Assembly (NCBI GenBank): GCA_020284085.1
Contig: JACEVL010000770.1
Coordinates: 766,001 to 830,000, forward strand
Length of the DNA: 64,000 nt
Source: Aporrectodea caliginosa
Taxonomy: Eukaryota > Annelida > Clitellata > Crassiclitellata > Lumbricidae
Direction: 5' to 3'
This document shows, in pieces, positions 33,073 to 51,363 of the stretch. Every line of letters starts with the position of its first letter. Position 1 is the first letter of the stretch. The notes below the pieces were generated by a model. That model was not told the DNA's origin, searched no databases, and saw only the letters and a list, made by a program, of their open reading frames with translations. A program made the position numbers and the translations under genes.

Positions 33073-33833
33073 GTAAGCTAGTCGATCAATCTAAGACTGT
33101 TGTATCGGTTTAGGCCTACTGACCTACTTTGAGTTACCTTGATCACAATCAGCCCGAATGCGCAGGCTATAGCCACGAAGTTAGACCTGCATCGGGTAGA
33201 TTAGGCTAGGCCTATAGGCCTATGACCATAGGCCTAACCCTTGCGATGTGTGGTAAAATAATATTTGAAAGCAGAAAATTTATTTAACGTTTTGGGTGTA
33301 AGCTAAGCAATTATCTGTTTTTCGTATTTTTTAATGTGCAGCTTCGGTTACTGTTTAATTTAACTTGAAACATTTGGGCTATTTGCAGAATCGGATTCAT
33401 GTAGGGAAGTGAGTTGGGCCTACCATTTTGAAATATTGTATTTTCGTTTATTCAAAACTGGCTGTCATAACACAGCCAACGACAAAAGTGCGTAACTTAT
33501 TGTTATTATAAAGGAGCTAAGACTAATTATAGATATGGATAATGTTCATATCTATACTGGATAAATGTATTGGATTATTGTACACTATATGGAATGTAAG
33601 ACCACACAGGGCAGCTAGTAAGTGTAAATAATGTAGGCCTAGATGCAATGTAAATCGCAGAAATCTCTCAGCTGATAGGCTATTTCTTGCAGACAATTCG
33701 CTATCCTTTTTTGCCATTATTTGTTATTGCTAGTTTTATTTAAGTTTTATTATTAAGCTAATTACTAATATGATCATGAGATTACTATTGGGAATTATTT
33801 TTATGCTTCTGATGGTTTCAGAGGTCCGATAAA

Positions 33834-40242
<6,409 letters not shown>

Positions 40243-40443
40243 ACTTGAATTCTTAGCCTAATATCATCATCTTAATTTCCGTCCATATTAAAGAGCATTT
40301 GCCAGTCCTTTGACCATCTGAACATTCTTCTGAGTTCTTCTCGCAGTATCTCTCCCGTTTCTTCATCACTCACTGCTCTGCAGAGATTTGGTTCGTCTGC
40401 AGACTTACAAATTTGCGATTAAAATACCATCACCTATGTTATT

Positions 40444-40449
40444 AATAAA
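40444..40449 (+). terminator. Poly(A) signal AATAAA of copy B
   Basis: Hexamer about 200 nt after the stop codon, in AT-rich sequence. Confidence 0.45.
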
Positions 40450-40989
40450 AATTATGTTGCTTTGTTTATCTAGTTAGTTCAATCGATATTCATTGTGTAC
40501 TAAACTGGACTAGTACTAGCAGAGTAGGCCTATGTCTAACATGATGCATGCTTTATTTGATTCTTGAGAGATTCCTTAACTTTGCAATTGTCCAATTTTG
40601 TGTATATGTGTTTTGTAGTAACTACTTATATATTTCTAAATATTGTCAATCAAACCATTTATGATTGCATTATGTGGACTTTAGAGCTTTTGGAGTGAAT
40701 TCAATATAGGCCTAAATATCTTCAAGATTATTACTGTATTTAGGCTAGTTTTAAATTTACGCAACATGAAAAATATCTTGGCTAGGTATTGTAGTTTTTA
40801 ATCTAGGATTTAATTTTCTTTTGCATAAACTTTAATTGCTATACTTGTATGGATGGGTCCTTCACTTTCTTCAAAAATTTAGTTTTCGGTCGATTCTCAA
40901 ATAGATGATAGTTTAAACCAGATACTTCCTGAATCTTCTCCGTAATCAGCTTTACGCTTTTTGTGAGGCCCAACGTATCCCCGAAAGTC

Positions 40990-41824
40990 ACTATGCTTAG
41001 GGTTACCACACGTCCGGGTTTCCCCGGACATGTCCTCTTTAATGCCCTTGTCCGGGCGGTTTTCCAGAATTTCGGCTTTTGTCCGGGTTTTTCACTTTGT
41101 CATTTTCTTACATGGAACCCATACTTTCTTACAGATTTACTTGGAGCCCAAGGAATCTATATTGTGTATAATAGGTCCTTGCTTGGAGCCTAGGACAACG
41201 ATGTAGCCAGAAACACGCAAACAAGTATTTATGAGCTCTACGATAAAAACCAACAAGCCATTTTCATGTTGTCGCCTTTTTAATTTTGAAGTTTATCGTA
41301 TCTCCTTCTTCGTAAGTGGTAAAAGTACTGTAAAACATTGTAATTAGAAATGTCGAAACGAAAGTGTTCATTTAGCCTACAGACGCAATGATAGCCAAAT
41401 ACGCTGGCTTTCGGTTAGGTCGATCTGACAAGGATGCTTAATGCGTAACATCCGACGGTGGAACTTAGACATAGGTCTATATATTTCATTTGCAAATAAG
41501 GGTGCGCTGGCTTGGAAGGAGGAGTTCACCGGATTTGCGTGGATGTCTTTAAATGAAACTCTAACTTGGGATGAGGGTGTAGCAACTATATCATACCTCA
41601 AAGAAAAGCAGGTAGGCTAGTTTAAGATAGCAAAATGTTTTGATCAGTTGTGCAATTTAAAGAGATTTGTTGAGGCAAACCATAATGAAGCAGACTTGAA
41701 AAGTTATTGGCACACGAAAAGTGGGTAAAGTAGCCGCCAGGTAGCATGTACCTTATACGCTGCTGCGGTTTTGATTTTGTGTCCTCTTTTTCATCTGTGA
41801 AAATATGGTAACCCTAACTATGCT
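40990..41824. mobile_element. hAT element, 819 bp, with 8-bp target duplication ACTATGCT
   Basis: The element spans 40998-41816. It begins TAGGGTTACCA and ends TGGTAACCCTA, exact complements. ACTATGCT is duplicated at 40990-40997 and 41817-41824. The interior has decayed plus-strand fragments compatible with a hAT transposase N-terminus: MSKRKCSF at 41350 and RLGRSDKDA at 41413, separated by stops. It lies between copies B and C. Confidence 0.9.
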
Positions 41825-42365
41825 TTGTTCACCAACAAAGTCTAGCATCGAATTACAAGTAAAGGGTGTCATACGCTTTGTAGACACCCGGTGATCGATA
41901 ACTAACGACGGCGGACAAGAGACAGAGAATAAGTTTAGGGATCACCGAAATGCGGACATTGTACCCAATGCGGATGTCCGCATCTAAATTTGGTGCATGT
42001 ACAGTATACGCCTCTGTGTAGCCCTATTTAGGAACAAGCTGCACCTCACAAACCAACTTGTATCGCAGCAGACAGCTATTATGCATTTGTTTACTGGCGT
42101 CTCTTTGCTCTACGAGGACCTTAGTACAGTCTAGGCCACTTGCTGAAGATCTAGGCCTATTGTGATTGTAAATACAAATTCATGACAGACCAGCCTAAAT
42201 CTTGACCTGAATTTTTCAGAAAGACATTTCAGTTTACTGAGGAGAGATGATGAGTCTGTAAGCCGAGAAGGTGCCCGGATAAGTGCCTTACATAAAAATA
42301 GTGACATCCCGACTCTCCTCTTGTCGGCTGGAGGCGAAATTTCTTCAAAAATTAGGCCTGCTTTT

Positions 42366-42939
42366 TCTATTAGGCTACATATTGCTCAACAATTGTGTCT
42401 GATCGTTTTACCTATCACGTAAACGAATGCTCTTTAACCTCACTGAAGATAGCCACATAAATGTGATTTGTAACATGTTTTATTATCAAATGGAAATTTT
42501 TTTTTTGGGGGGGGGGTCACAGCTTTGTGACGTCATTTTTCAGGGGTGTTACATTTTGTGACGACGTGTGACGATAGCGAGAAGGGGGTCAAAATCGGCC
42601 AAAATCGCGTGACGTCATTTATGAACGGCCCCCATAGACGAATTGCTGAACAATAATAAATTGTACCTGATCGTTTTATCTATCACGTAAACGAGTGCCC
42701 TTTAACCTGACCGTGACTCATATATCTGTCTCGGTTTCATATTTGTCTCACGCTATCTGATTGACACTGGAGCAGGTAGATTTCTAGAGAGGATATTCAC
42801 GTCACAGGCGATATTTGCTTTTGTGTAGCTTCCATTTAATTATCGTTAGCTTCGTTGCAGGTGACGTCAGTCGAATCTATTTAAGGGCTAACAAGAATCC
42901 GTTCTAGGTTCTTTGGCAGCACCATACGATTTAGAGAAG
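42366..42939 (+). promoter_or_regulatory. Promoter and untranslated exon 1 of alpha-arrestin copy C
   Basis: A close copy of the copy B promoter, starting at 'cttttctattaggctacata'. It has three perfect TGACGTCA sites (42528-42535, 42610-42617, 42862-42869), TATTTAAG at 42878-42885, and an untranslated exon ending at 42939 before gtaagc. The next exon segment of this copy begins at 46840, about 3.9 kb away, the intron having been inflated by transposons. Confidence 0.75.
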
Positions 42940-43678
42940 GTAAGCCATTCGATCAATCTAAGACTGTAACAGTTGTATCGGTTTACTGACCCAATTTCAG
43001 TTACCTTGATTACAATCAGCCCGAATGCGCAAGCCTAGTCTACGTACCTGTCATCCCCGAAGTTAGGCCTAGATCGCGTAAATTAGGCCTATAAGCCTAT
43101 GACTTTTGGCCTAAAACAGGCGATTTGTGATAAAATAACATTTGAAAGCAGAAAATTTATATAACGCGTTGGCCCTAGGCTGCGCAATTATCTGTTTTTC
43201 GTATTTTTTAATTGTGCAGCTTCGGTTATAGTTTAGCATAACGCATAGGCGCCGACTTTTGTTTTTGTCTCTGGGTGCCACTGCCTGTATTCTACCCCGG
43301 GAGTATTTTTATATTCTACATTGCCGTATAGCCTAGGTGACTTTTGATGCATTTTTGGGGAAATAAAATTTTCTTGTCAAGGGTTACGTGGTTACAAAAG
43401 TATTATACAGGACATTTGCAAATGTATTGTACAGTTAACAGGCTATAAGCCTGTGTTAGGCCTACTGTTTAGTGAATTACTCAATTGATATACAGGATAT
43501 TAAAAGCTACGAAAACAAGTAAAATGATGGCAAATAGTATTCATGCAATGCATAGTTCATTGCTGCTTGTGAAGAAGATACTATAATGGAGTAGTATTTA
43601 TTACATGTGAAATCTGTTGCGCCTAACACTGCAGCGTTCGATAAAAATCGTTAGCAATAATATTATTGTAGGGCCTAT

Positions 43679-43978
43679 CTAAGTTGATGACAATGCAGAT
43701 ATAGCATTTGACTCACTCATTTTGGAACAAATTTTACAAAAGACTCTTTCCTTCAGTGCGTCATAGTGTAGCGACGTGAACTGCCTCTTCCATTCAGGTA
43801 AGTAATGTCTTGTTCTGATTGTTTTCGCCTTCTGCGACTGAGAGCGTAGATTTGTATCGGTGTTCGTGCCCGTAGCAGGCATACTGGGTCCATCGACGAC
43901 AGTGACAGGCAAATTTGATATTTCTTCAGAACTGGCGGTAGTGCGACTATTGCTTACTTTTACAACAAACCTGTCCAT
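43679..43978 (-). pseudogene. hAT-type transposase N-terminal fragment (TTF-like zinc finger)
   Basis: A 99-aa minus-strand frame starts MDRFVVKVSNSRTT and contains RHYLPEWKRQFTSLHYDALK followed by ERVFCKICSKM. The pattern 'W---F--L-Y------FC--C' is the N-terminal segment of ZMYM1/ZNF862-like hAT transposases. It stops after the Cys pair, so only a fragment remains. It lies in the long UTR intron of copy C. Confidence 0.5.
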
Positions 43979-44081
43979 TATGGAAATTAATAGTCTGTTT
44001 GCACTAAGACTAAGTATATTAGAGCCTCTAAATTTAAAATACTTAGTCTAAGTTCATAAGTGTTAAATTTGTCAGTCTATC

Positions 44082-44575
44082 TTGTCCCACTCCTTCATCA
44101 CAGCCCGACTTAATATTACAGCTGCTCACTCTATGTTGGCCTACCAGACACCAGATCAGCGGCTGGGTTGCCTAGACCAGGTCTTACGCTCTCCTGCACG
44201 CCTCATCGGACGCATCATCAGATTAGGACAAATCTCTGGCTGCATGCAAGACGTGCTGCACTGGCCCACTCCCATCCAGCAGCGTATCGGATTGCTGCTT
44301 TGGTATGTCAGGTCCTGTTGGATTTTGTCCCAACCTACTTTCGCAAGTTCTGCTGCTCTACCGCAGGCGACCCGTGTCGTCGATCCCTCCACTCTACCGA
44401 GCGGGATGTGCTTCTCGTCCTTTTCGCCCGAACATCAGCTATAGGCAGAACCGCGCCTTTCAATCGCTCTAGAACGGGCTGCTCTTCAAGCTGCGCTTGC
44501 TTCCCAGGGTTTTTGCTGTATTTGACAGGTTTTGTTATTAATTTTGTAGTCGGATTAGACTTTTATCATTGAGTT
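44082..44575 (+). mobile_element. L2/CR1-like LINE ORF2 C-terminal fragment, frameshifted
   Basis: One frame gives LDQVLRSPARLIGRIIRLGQ and VLHWPTPIQQRI; after a frameshift near 44275 the next gives RIAALVCQVLLDFVPTYFRK, FCCSTAGDPCRRSLHSTER and RTSAIGRTAPFNRSRTG. This is the standard order 'Q--AAR-i...L-WLP---RI---l-----------Y--eL'. Inactive fragment. Confidence 0.7.
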
Positions 44576-45002
44576 CGTATTTTCACACAATATTATTTTT
44601 ATTTTTCAGTGTCAGATTTTATTTGTGACAACATGCTCCCATCTGCGAGACAACATACCCGATGTCGGAGCAAGTTGTCACATGTTGGAGCTCAAGTTTA
44701 AACTATTTTATTAACCCTATGACGCACACCTTCCTGGCCAACACATTTAGCACACCTGGGGTCAAATTGACCCCACCGATAACAAGGGTGGATTTGATAC
44801 CATTTTAATAGAAAGTCGAAATGAATGCTCCAAGTTTAGGTTGGACAGAGTGTGTGCATGTACGGAAAATGTTTGAATCATGATACAATGTTAGATTCAA
44901 TGTACGAAACAAAAAATCGTTTGTTGTAACCTAGGTATTCGTCATCACAGTGATCGTTCTAATGCTGGAAATGAATGTTCTTGTGACGTCTGTGTATATG
45001 TA

Positions 45003-45470
45003 GGCTATGTATGTATGTATGTATGTATGCATGTATGTATGCATGTATGTATGAATGTATGTATGTATGTATGTATGTATGTATGTATGTATGTATGTAT
45101 ATATGTGTACATATGTATGTATGTATGTTATGTACGTATGTGCGTATGAATGGAAGGATGAATCTATGTATGGTGGGATGCATGTATATTTGTATGCATG
45201 TATGTATGTATGTATGTATGTATGCATGTATGTATGTATGAATGTATGTATGTATGTATGTATGTATGTATATATGTATGTACATATGTATGTATGTATG
45301 TATGTATGTGCGTATGCATGCAGGGATGAATCTATGTATGGTGGGATGGATGTATGCATGTATATTTGTATGTATGTACGTATTTATGTATGTATGTATG
45401 TATGTATGCATGCATGCATGTATGTAAGTACGTATGCATGCATGTATATATTTGTATGTATGTGTGTATA
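45003..45470. repeat. (ATGT)n microsatellite
   Basis: Long imperfect tetranucleotide array inside the piggyBac-like element. A second ATGT-rich stretch follows at about 45805-46130. The Met-Tyr-Val-Cys or His-Thr-Tyr-Ile frames across it are repeat artefacts. Confidence 0.95.
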
Positions 45471-45472
45471 TA

Positions 45473-45786
45473 CAAATGTAGCGTCGCTGTTGTCGGATGT
45501 TCTAGACTTAACGCTACCTAATACAACTTAACACTGTGTATAGAACGTTTACCTTTATTAATCATAATACACTAAAATACAGCTTACGCAATACTAGGTG
45601 AGCAGCAGCCACACTCGTATATTTAACCGGTCGCTATCTCAGCTCCGCAAAACACTGGTTTTATACCCCGGCAAGATAACCCCTTGCCTGCACACACCAC
45701 CAAGGCCACCAACTCTGTTTGCCAGCCGCTGTCACTGCACACACACCTAGGCTGATACTACACACCTACATACTACACTACACAAA
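45473..45786. mobile_element. Candidate solo LTR, 306 bp, 4-bp target duplication CAAA
   Basis: 45477-45782 starts TGTAG and ends CTACA (perfect 5-bp inverted ends with TG...CA). It is flanked by CAAA at 45473-45476 and 45783-45786 and splits the ATGT array. Composition differs sharply from the surrounding microsatellite. A 4-bp duplication fits Gypsy-type integrases. Confidence 0.7.
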
Positions 45787-47229
45787 TACTAATGAATGCA
45801 TGAACATGTATATATAATTATATGGATGTATATTGGTATGTATTTATATATGTGTGTGTATGTATGTGCGTATGCATGAATGTGTGTGTAGGCATGTATG
45901 TGTTATGTATGTATGCTGACATATGTATGCATTCATGTATATATTTTCTATGTGTGTATATGCATGTATTCATGTACATGTAGCCTAGGGATGTATGTTT
46001 GTATGTATATGTGTGTGTATTGATGGATGTATATATGTATGTATGTATGCTTGTATGTATGTATTTATATATGTATGTATGTATGCATGTGTGTATGTAT
46101 GTATGTATGTGTGTATTTGTGTATGTAACGTAGCCTGGTTTATGTTATAGTCAATGTTACAGCCTGGGGTCAGATTGACCCCAGGTGTGCTAAATATGCC
46201 CGAGTGTCATTCTTATTTTTATATCATTGAACCTAGAATTCTAAACTCTTCGAATTTTTCCATATATGTAGAGGGATGAATTGCTGAGGAATTTGAATTA
46301 TTTCAGATTTTTACTATTTGTATCAACGCAGCTATTCAAAAAATTCCATCGCTGGGGTCAAATTGACCCGAGGTGTTTGTCATAGGGTTAAATAGTACTT
46401 TTTAATATTTGTGATTATTTTGCGTTTTACATGTCAAGGAATAATATGCCTTGCCAGTACATTCTTAGGATTGGTAATAAATTTATTAACGCGGTGTGCA
46501 TAATAAAAAAAGTGAAAATTGAGACAACATGCCCCTTCCTCCCCTACATACATCACATACAATCTACGAACTCGGTCCCACGGATACAAACTACCTACAA
46601 AGGATTATAGGAATTGTATTTCCTGACTTCTCTATAAGAATATATAGGCCTACTGACAGTATTGAGTAATTTTAGGAGCTCACGGGAGGTTTAACTATAG
46701 TCTATTAGACCACGCGGGCTAGCCGTCTCAGAATATGCCGCATAATGCCATTATTTGTTATTGCTAGTTTTATTTATAATGACTAATATGATTATGAGAT
46801 TACTATTGGGAATAATTTGTATGCTTCTGATGGTTTCAGAGGTCCGATAAAATGAGCAAATCCCAAGTAAAAGCAAATGGATGGAAATTCGATGGAAACT
46901 CTGAGAACTTGATTTTCTTGGGTGAGTGGCTCGTCACTGGGCACGTGCATGTGCAAGCAACGGAACGGCTTAAAATGAGAGGTAGGTTATGTTTGTTCAG
47001 TTACTACCTGAGGCTAAGATGTTTTTGTCTTGAAACTATCGTGGCTGTGAACATAGCTCTTGATGTCGTCAGCGCTCAGAGCAGCTAAACCATGGGCAGG
47101 TGCTTAATCAAAACCTTAATGGCTAAGACAATTATGGTGAGGTTCCTTTGATCATCATAATTATCACAACCTGTATAGTCGGACGATTTATTCCGCAACT
47201 TTGGGGGGTGGGGTAATTTAATCATGCCT

Positions 47230-47860
47230 AGTTGGTTGGTAGATGATTTTTGCTACCTTGGCAGTACATTGACGGCGGATAGCAGCTGCGACAAGGAGAT
47301 AAGAGTACGTATTGGTAAAGCAAATGCAGCCTTCGGGAGACTGGAGAAGATATGGAAAAGTAATGGATGTAGCGTGAAGATAAAGATCCGGCTATATGAG
47401 GCCGTAGTGCTGAGCACCCTGCTATATGGAGCAGAGACGTGGCCAATGACGGTAGCAAACAGGAAAAAATTAGAGGCAGCACACCACAGGTGGCAGAGAA
47501 GAATTCTACACATCTCTTGGAAAGATAAACTCACAAATAAAACCATCAGAGAAAGAACAGGACAAGATAAGCTAGAGAACATCATTAGAAAGAAAAGACT
47601 GAATTGGATGGGGCATGTGGCCAGAATGGACAACGATAGAAGAGCAAGTCAAGTGATTAGGTGGACTCCTGAAGGAAAGCGCGGGAGAGGAAGACCAAGA
47701 AAGAACTGGATGGGAACTGTTCAGGAGGACCTTAGATGTCTGGAGATGACGGTGGAGGATGCTGTCGAGGTGGCGAGGGACAGAGAGGAGTGGAGAAGCT
47801 GCGTTGCCCGATGTGCAGTCCTGCACGGGAAGGACTAAGGTCTAAGGTCTAAGTTGGTTG
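47230..47860 (+). mobile_element. 5'-truncated LINE (RT C-terminus) with 9-bp target duplication
   Basis: The insert is 47239-47851, flanked by AGTTGGTTG at 47230-47238 and 47852-47860. Copy B intron 1 has a single AGTTGGTTG at about 35011, the empty site. The insert is open from its first codon (VDDFCYLGSTL) to a stop at 47836. It contains LYEAVVLSTLLYGAETW, RLNWMGHVARM and GRGRPRKNW, the classic C-terminal reverse-transcriptase region of RTE/jockey-like LINEs, and ends in 'taaggtctaaggtcta', a 7-bp-repeat tail. The upstream ATG of the frame belongs to host sequence, so this is not a gene. Confidence 0.9.
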
Positions 47861-48112
47861 ATGCATAAACGTGCTACAATTGCTACATATTTTATTCCAT
47901 TAAAATGCAATCCATTTTGTAAACTGTGTATAACAACATCGCCTAGAGCCCTCTAGGGGCCTACACGAATTTCTGGGTCGAGATAAGACAGTGAGCTAAA
48001 ATAAAGTTCGCTGGCTTAAAATCTAATGCCATCGGTTACAGTAACTTAGGTACAGGCCTAAAGGTCAGTCAACACGATTAAGAAACCGCTACTGATATCA
48101 TCAGAAGTTCAA

Positions 48113-48543
<431 letters not shown>

Positions 48544-49352
48544 AGTTTATTGAACCAGTTCATTACATAATCAGAACAGTACAATCATAACAATAAGCAA
48601 GTAGATCAGTTAATGTGCTATTCAATATTTTTTATTATTCTACTTGTTTAACCTAAATAAAGTTTATAGTGATTGCACTTGTAGATGAAAGTACATTATA
48701 TCATTAGGAACAAAGGGCACTCCTAGAAAGGATAGACTCCCGCTGGTTAGGGGCCCAGTTAATAAAGCTTGTGGCAGATGTCTTGACGGTAGATTATAAA
48801 GATGAAAAGCAATAAGTTCTAAGTTTATAAATGAATTTATCATCAGGAGTCCTATAATTATATTTGACATTATTTTGAGCATGCATGGTATAATTCGCAG
48901 GCATTCGACTTCAACTGACTGGAACTGGAGAAACTTCATGGGAAGAGGGCGATTACGAGGACGAAACTACTCACAGAGGATGGTTGGAGGAATACACTGA
49001 CTTGGAAATATATCTTGTTGGTTCACGTAGGTTTGCCTACACTGAGGAGTATAATTGATTCAAATTGTTTAACTGCCAAAACCTGAGGAGTAAGCGATTC
49101 GCCAATTCACTTTGTACGCGCGAATATCATGGCTTAGCAGAAACCTTGCTTGGGACATTTTAGTTTTCTTTTGGCTGTCAGGATTTGTCAACAAACCATC
49201 GATATTTTCTGGTCACTGTGCTCTCGATAATCGTCCAAAGTAGGCCTATAATGGACTAAGTTTCTACCGTAGCTTGAAATATTGATATGCAAATATAAGT
49301 GTTAGTCAGGATTCAGCACCTCTGTAAGTTTCTGAAGATGTGCTACATACAT

Positions 49353-49566
49353 GTGGGGCGCGGTGATGTAGGGGTATGTTAGGTGCCTTGCAGCCGGAGG
49401 GTTGCGGGTTCGAATCCACCTCAAGCCGCCGCGTAGGGACCCTGGGCAAGTCCTTCACTCGCAATTGCTCATGCGCTTCGGCGTGAAACTCCGATTCAGT
49501 GTCCGCGCTGTAGTCGGGAGCGCCTCTGAGTAGAAATCTTGAAGGGACGCTATAACAAGTGCTCAT
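49353..49566 (+). mobile_element. tRNA-headed SINE, family 3, in copy C intron 2
   Basis: The head has an A-box-like 'tgatgtaggggtatg' and B box GGTTCGAATCC (about 49408). The body includes 'ccctgggcaagtcctt', a CORE/MIR-like motif, and the tail 'cttgaagggacgctataac' is shared with LINE ends in this window. Copy B intron 2 lacks it at the matching site ('atgtgctacataagtgtata'). Direct repeats resembling ACATACA flank it. Confidence 0.8.
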
Positions 49567-50158
49567 ACATACACATACACAAGTGTTTCCATATACGTAT
49601 GCACGCGTATATGCAACGTAGATACATGCATGCATTAATAGTAGGTTATACATACATGTACATATATATACTTACATAAATTTATACATGCACAATACGT
49701 ATGAGGCTTCTGAGAGTTCGTAGAAAAATACATGCATGCATATAAAATTACAATAGATATAGGGCCTATTGTGGTCATAACTCCGTCACTACTCGTACTC
49801 TGGCAGTGCCAGTCCCAAGCCTAGATGATGATCTCTGTTATCACGCAGTGTCGTTAAACTGAAACTACTACTACTATTGTGGTCAAACAGTTGACCGTTC
49901 AGTGTTTCCCTTGTAACACTGTTGGTATATGCAAATATCTAAAAAATCTGTATGACATTTGTATTAATTAGTTTTCACAGTTTTCTGCTGAATTTATAAC
50001 CAGAAAGAACGTCTATCAACGAAACTGATATTCAAATTCAGAAATTGTTTCAACATGTGATAATTTGCATGAAAAATAAATTTAATTAATTGATGGTTTG
50101 TCATAAGTAATCCTTTTTCTATTGTCTGTTTGAAGGGAGTCATGACAGTGAGAAGCAC

Positions 50159-50841
50159 CTCGAGAGTAGATTGGGTACATTATCCTCCACCTCAGGCCGT
50201 AGTTTACAACATTATCCACCACCTCACGGCCATACACGGACACCACCTCAGTGAGTCATCTATTTTCTAACTCAGTGACGTCACATATTTTCTAACTCAG
50301 TGAGTCAGCTATTTATTATATTTCAGATAATTACCATTTAATATTTTAATATACGCTAATAATTAAAATAATAGCCATGTCACTCTAAGATGCGCTTCTA
50401 GCATTAGAAATCGTCTAATGAACAAATAGTCTGCATTAATAAGAGTGCAACTTTATCGTATATTAAAATATTAAGTGGTATTTATTGGAAATATAATTAA
50501 AATATAATTAAAATAATAGCCATGTCGCTGTAAGATGTGCTTCTAACAATAGGATTCGTCTAATGAGCAAATAACTTGCACTAATAAGAGTACAACTTTA
50601 ACGTATATTAAAATATTAAATGGTAATTATTTGAAATATAATTAAAATATAATTAAAACAAAAGGGGCGGGGCTTACCTCTTCCCTGAGTTAGAAAAGCA
50701 CTGAGTTAGAAAATAGCTGACTCACTGAGGTGGTGTCCGGGTATGGCCGTGAGGTGGTGTCCGTGTATAGCCGTGAGGTGGTGGATAATGTTGTAAACTA
50801 CGGCCTGAGGTGGAGGATAATGTACCCAATCTACTCTCGAG
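50159..50841. mobile_element. 671-bp inverted-repeat element in exon 3 of copy C (6-bp duplication CTCGAG)
   Basis: The element is 50165-50835, with CTCGAG at 50159-50164 and 50836-50841. Copies A and B have a single CTCGAG at this exon position. TIRs exceed 100 bp, starting AGTAGATTGGGTACATTATC and ending with the complement. Inside each arm 'ccacctca(c/g)...' sub-repeats and the motif 'tctaactcagtga-tca' recur. The centre is an AT-rich 145-bp direct repeat (about 50371 and 50516). No ORF. The superfamily is unknown to me. Confidence 0.9.
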
Positions 50842-51116
50842 CCTTCCGTTAATAAGTATCCAATCAGCTTCATACTTGCTGCAGAGTTGCCACAGACTTT
50901 CGACGACAATATTGGTCACATTCGATATAAGGCAAAAGCCGTAATAATTGATCGGCCAATGAGATTCAACAAAGAGGGTGAAGTTCAATTGACAGTTATT
51001 CGAGAACTCGATCTTAACAAAGAGCCACCGCAGCTTGGAGTAGGCATCTGCAATGCTTTACTTTCTTGTATTTATACAATGATTGACACCTTTGTTATGC
51101 GCAGTGCTATAGAAGT

Positions 51117-51363
51117 GACGGGATTCGATTAAAATTAAATTGTTTCGGCTTAACGACACTTTTTCATATCGAAGATGATTAGTGTCGGAGGCAGAAAGCA
51201 ACCTCGTACTCCACGTTTAAATTGCGACCGAGCCACCCGCAGTAAAGATCCGAGAAATTAATCTCTGATAAACCGACCCGACCGGGAAGCGAACCCGGGG
51301 CGCCGGCATGACGAGCGGGCTACCAGCCCACTCGGCCACTCAGGATCTCGACGGGATTCGATT
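51117..51363 (-). mobile_element. tRNA-headed SINE, family 4, minus strand, 14-bp target duplication
   Basis: The insert is 51131-51349, flanked by GACGGGATTCGATT at 51117-51130 and 51350-51363. Copy B intron 3 has the single site 'gacgggattcaatt' at 36647. On the minus strand the head reads TGAGTGGCCGAGTGGGCTGG with B box GGTTCGCTTCC, close to a Leu/Ser tRNA. The 3' part ends 'gtcgttaagccgaaac' and an AT-rich tail. Confidence 0.9.

Larger units (their letters stand above)
44711..46391. mobile_element. piggyBac-like non-autonomous element, TTAA target duplication, 1673 bp
   Basis: TTAA at 44711-44714 and 46388-46391 flanks CCCTATGAC...GTCATAGGG, a perfect 9-bp inverted terminus. The palindromic motif GGGGTCAAATTGACCCC occurs near the left end (44759), at about 46165 (one variant base) and at the right end (46354), as expected for transposase-binding repeats. 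TTAA duplication with CCC/GGG ends fits piggyBac. The interior holds a TGTA microsatellite and a solo LTR instead of a transposase. Confidence 0.85.

Noticed and set aside
44931..45531. Long overlapping frames on both strands (up to 158 codons) of His-Thr-Tyr-Ile or Met-Tyr-Val-Cys repeats
   Set aside because: They are translations of the ATGT/CATA microsatellite, open in all frames because the repeat lacks stops.
47224..47838. 204-codon reverse-transcriptase-like frame as a functional gene
   Set aside because: Only the C-terminal part of a LINE ORF is present, its ATG comes from host DNA upstream of the target duplication, and the insert is 5' truncated.
49360..49425. tRNA gene at the GGTTCGAATCC box
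   Set aside because: No acceptor stem can be formed and the head is attached to a SINE body; same verdict for 22550, 6691 and 51290-51349.
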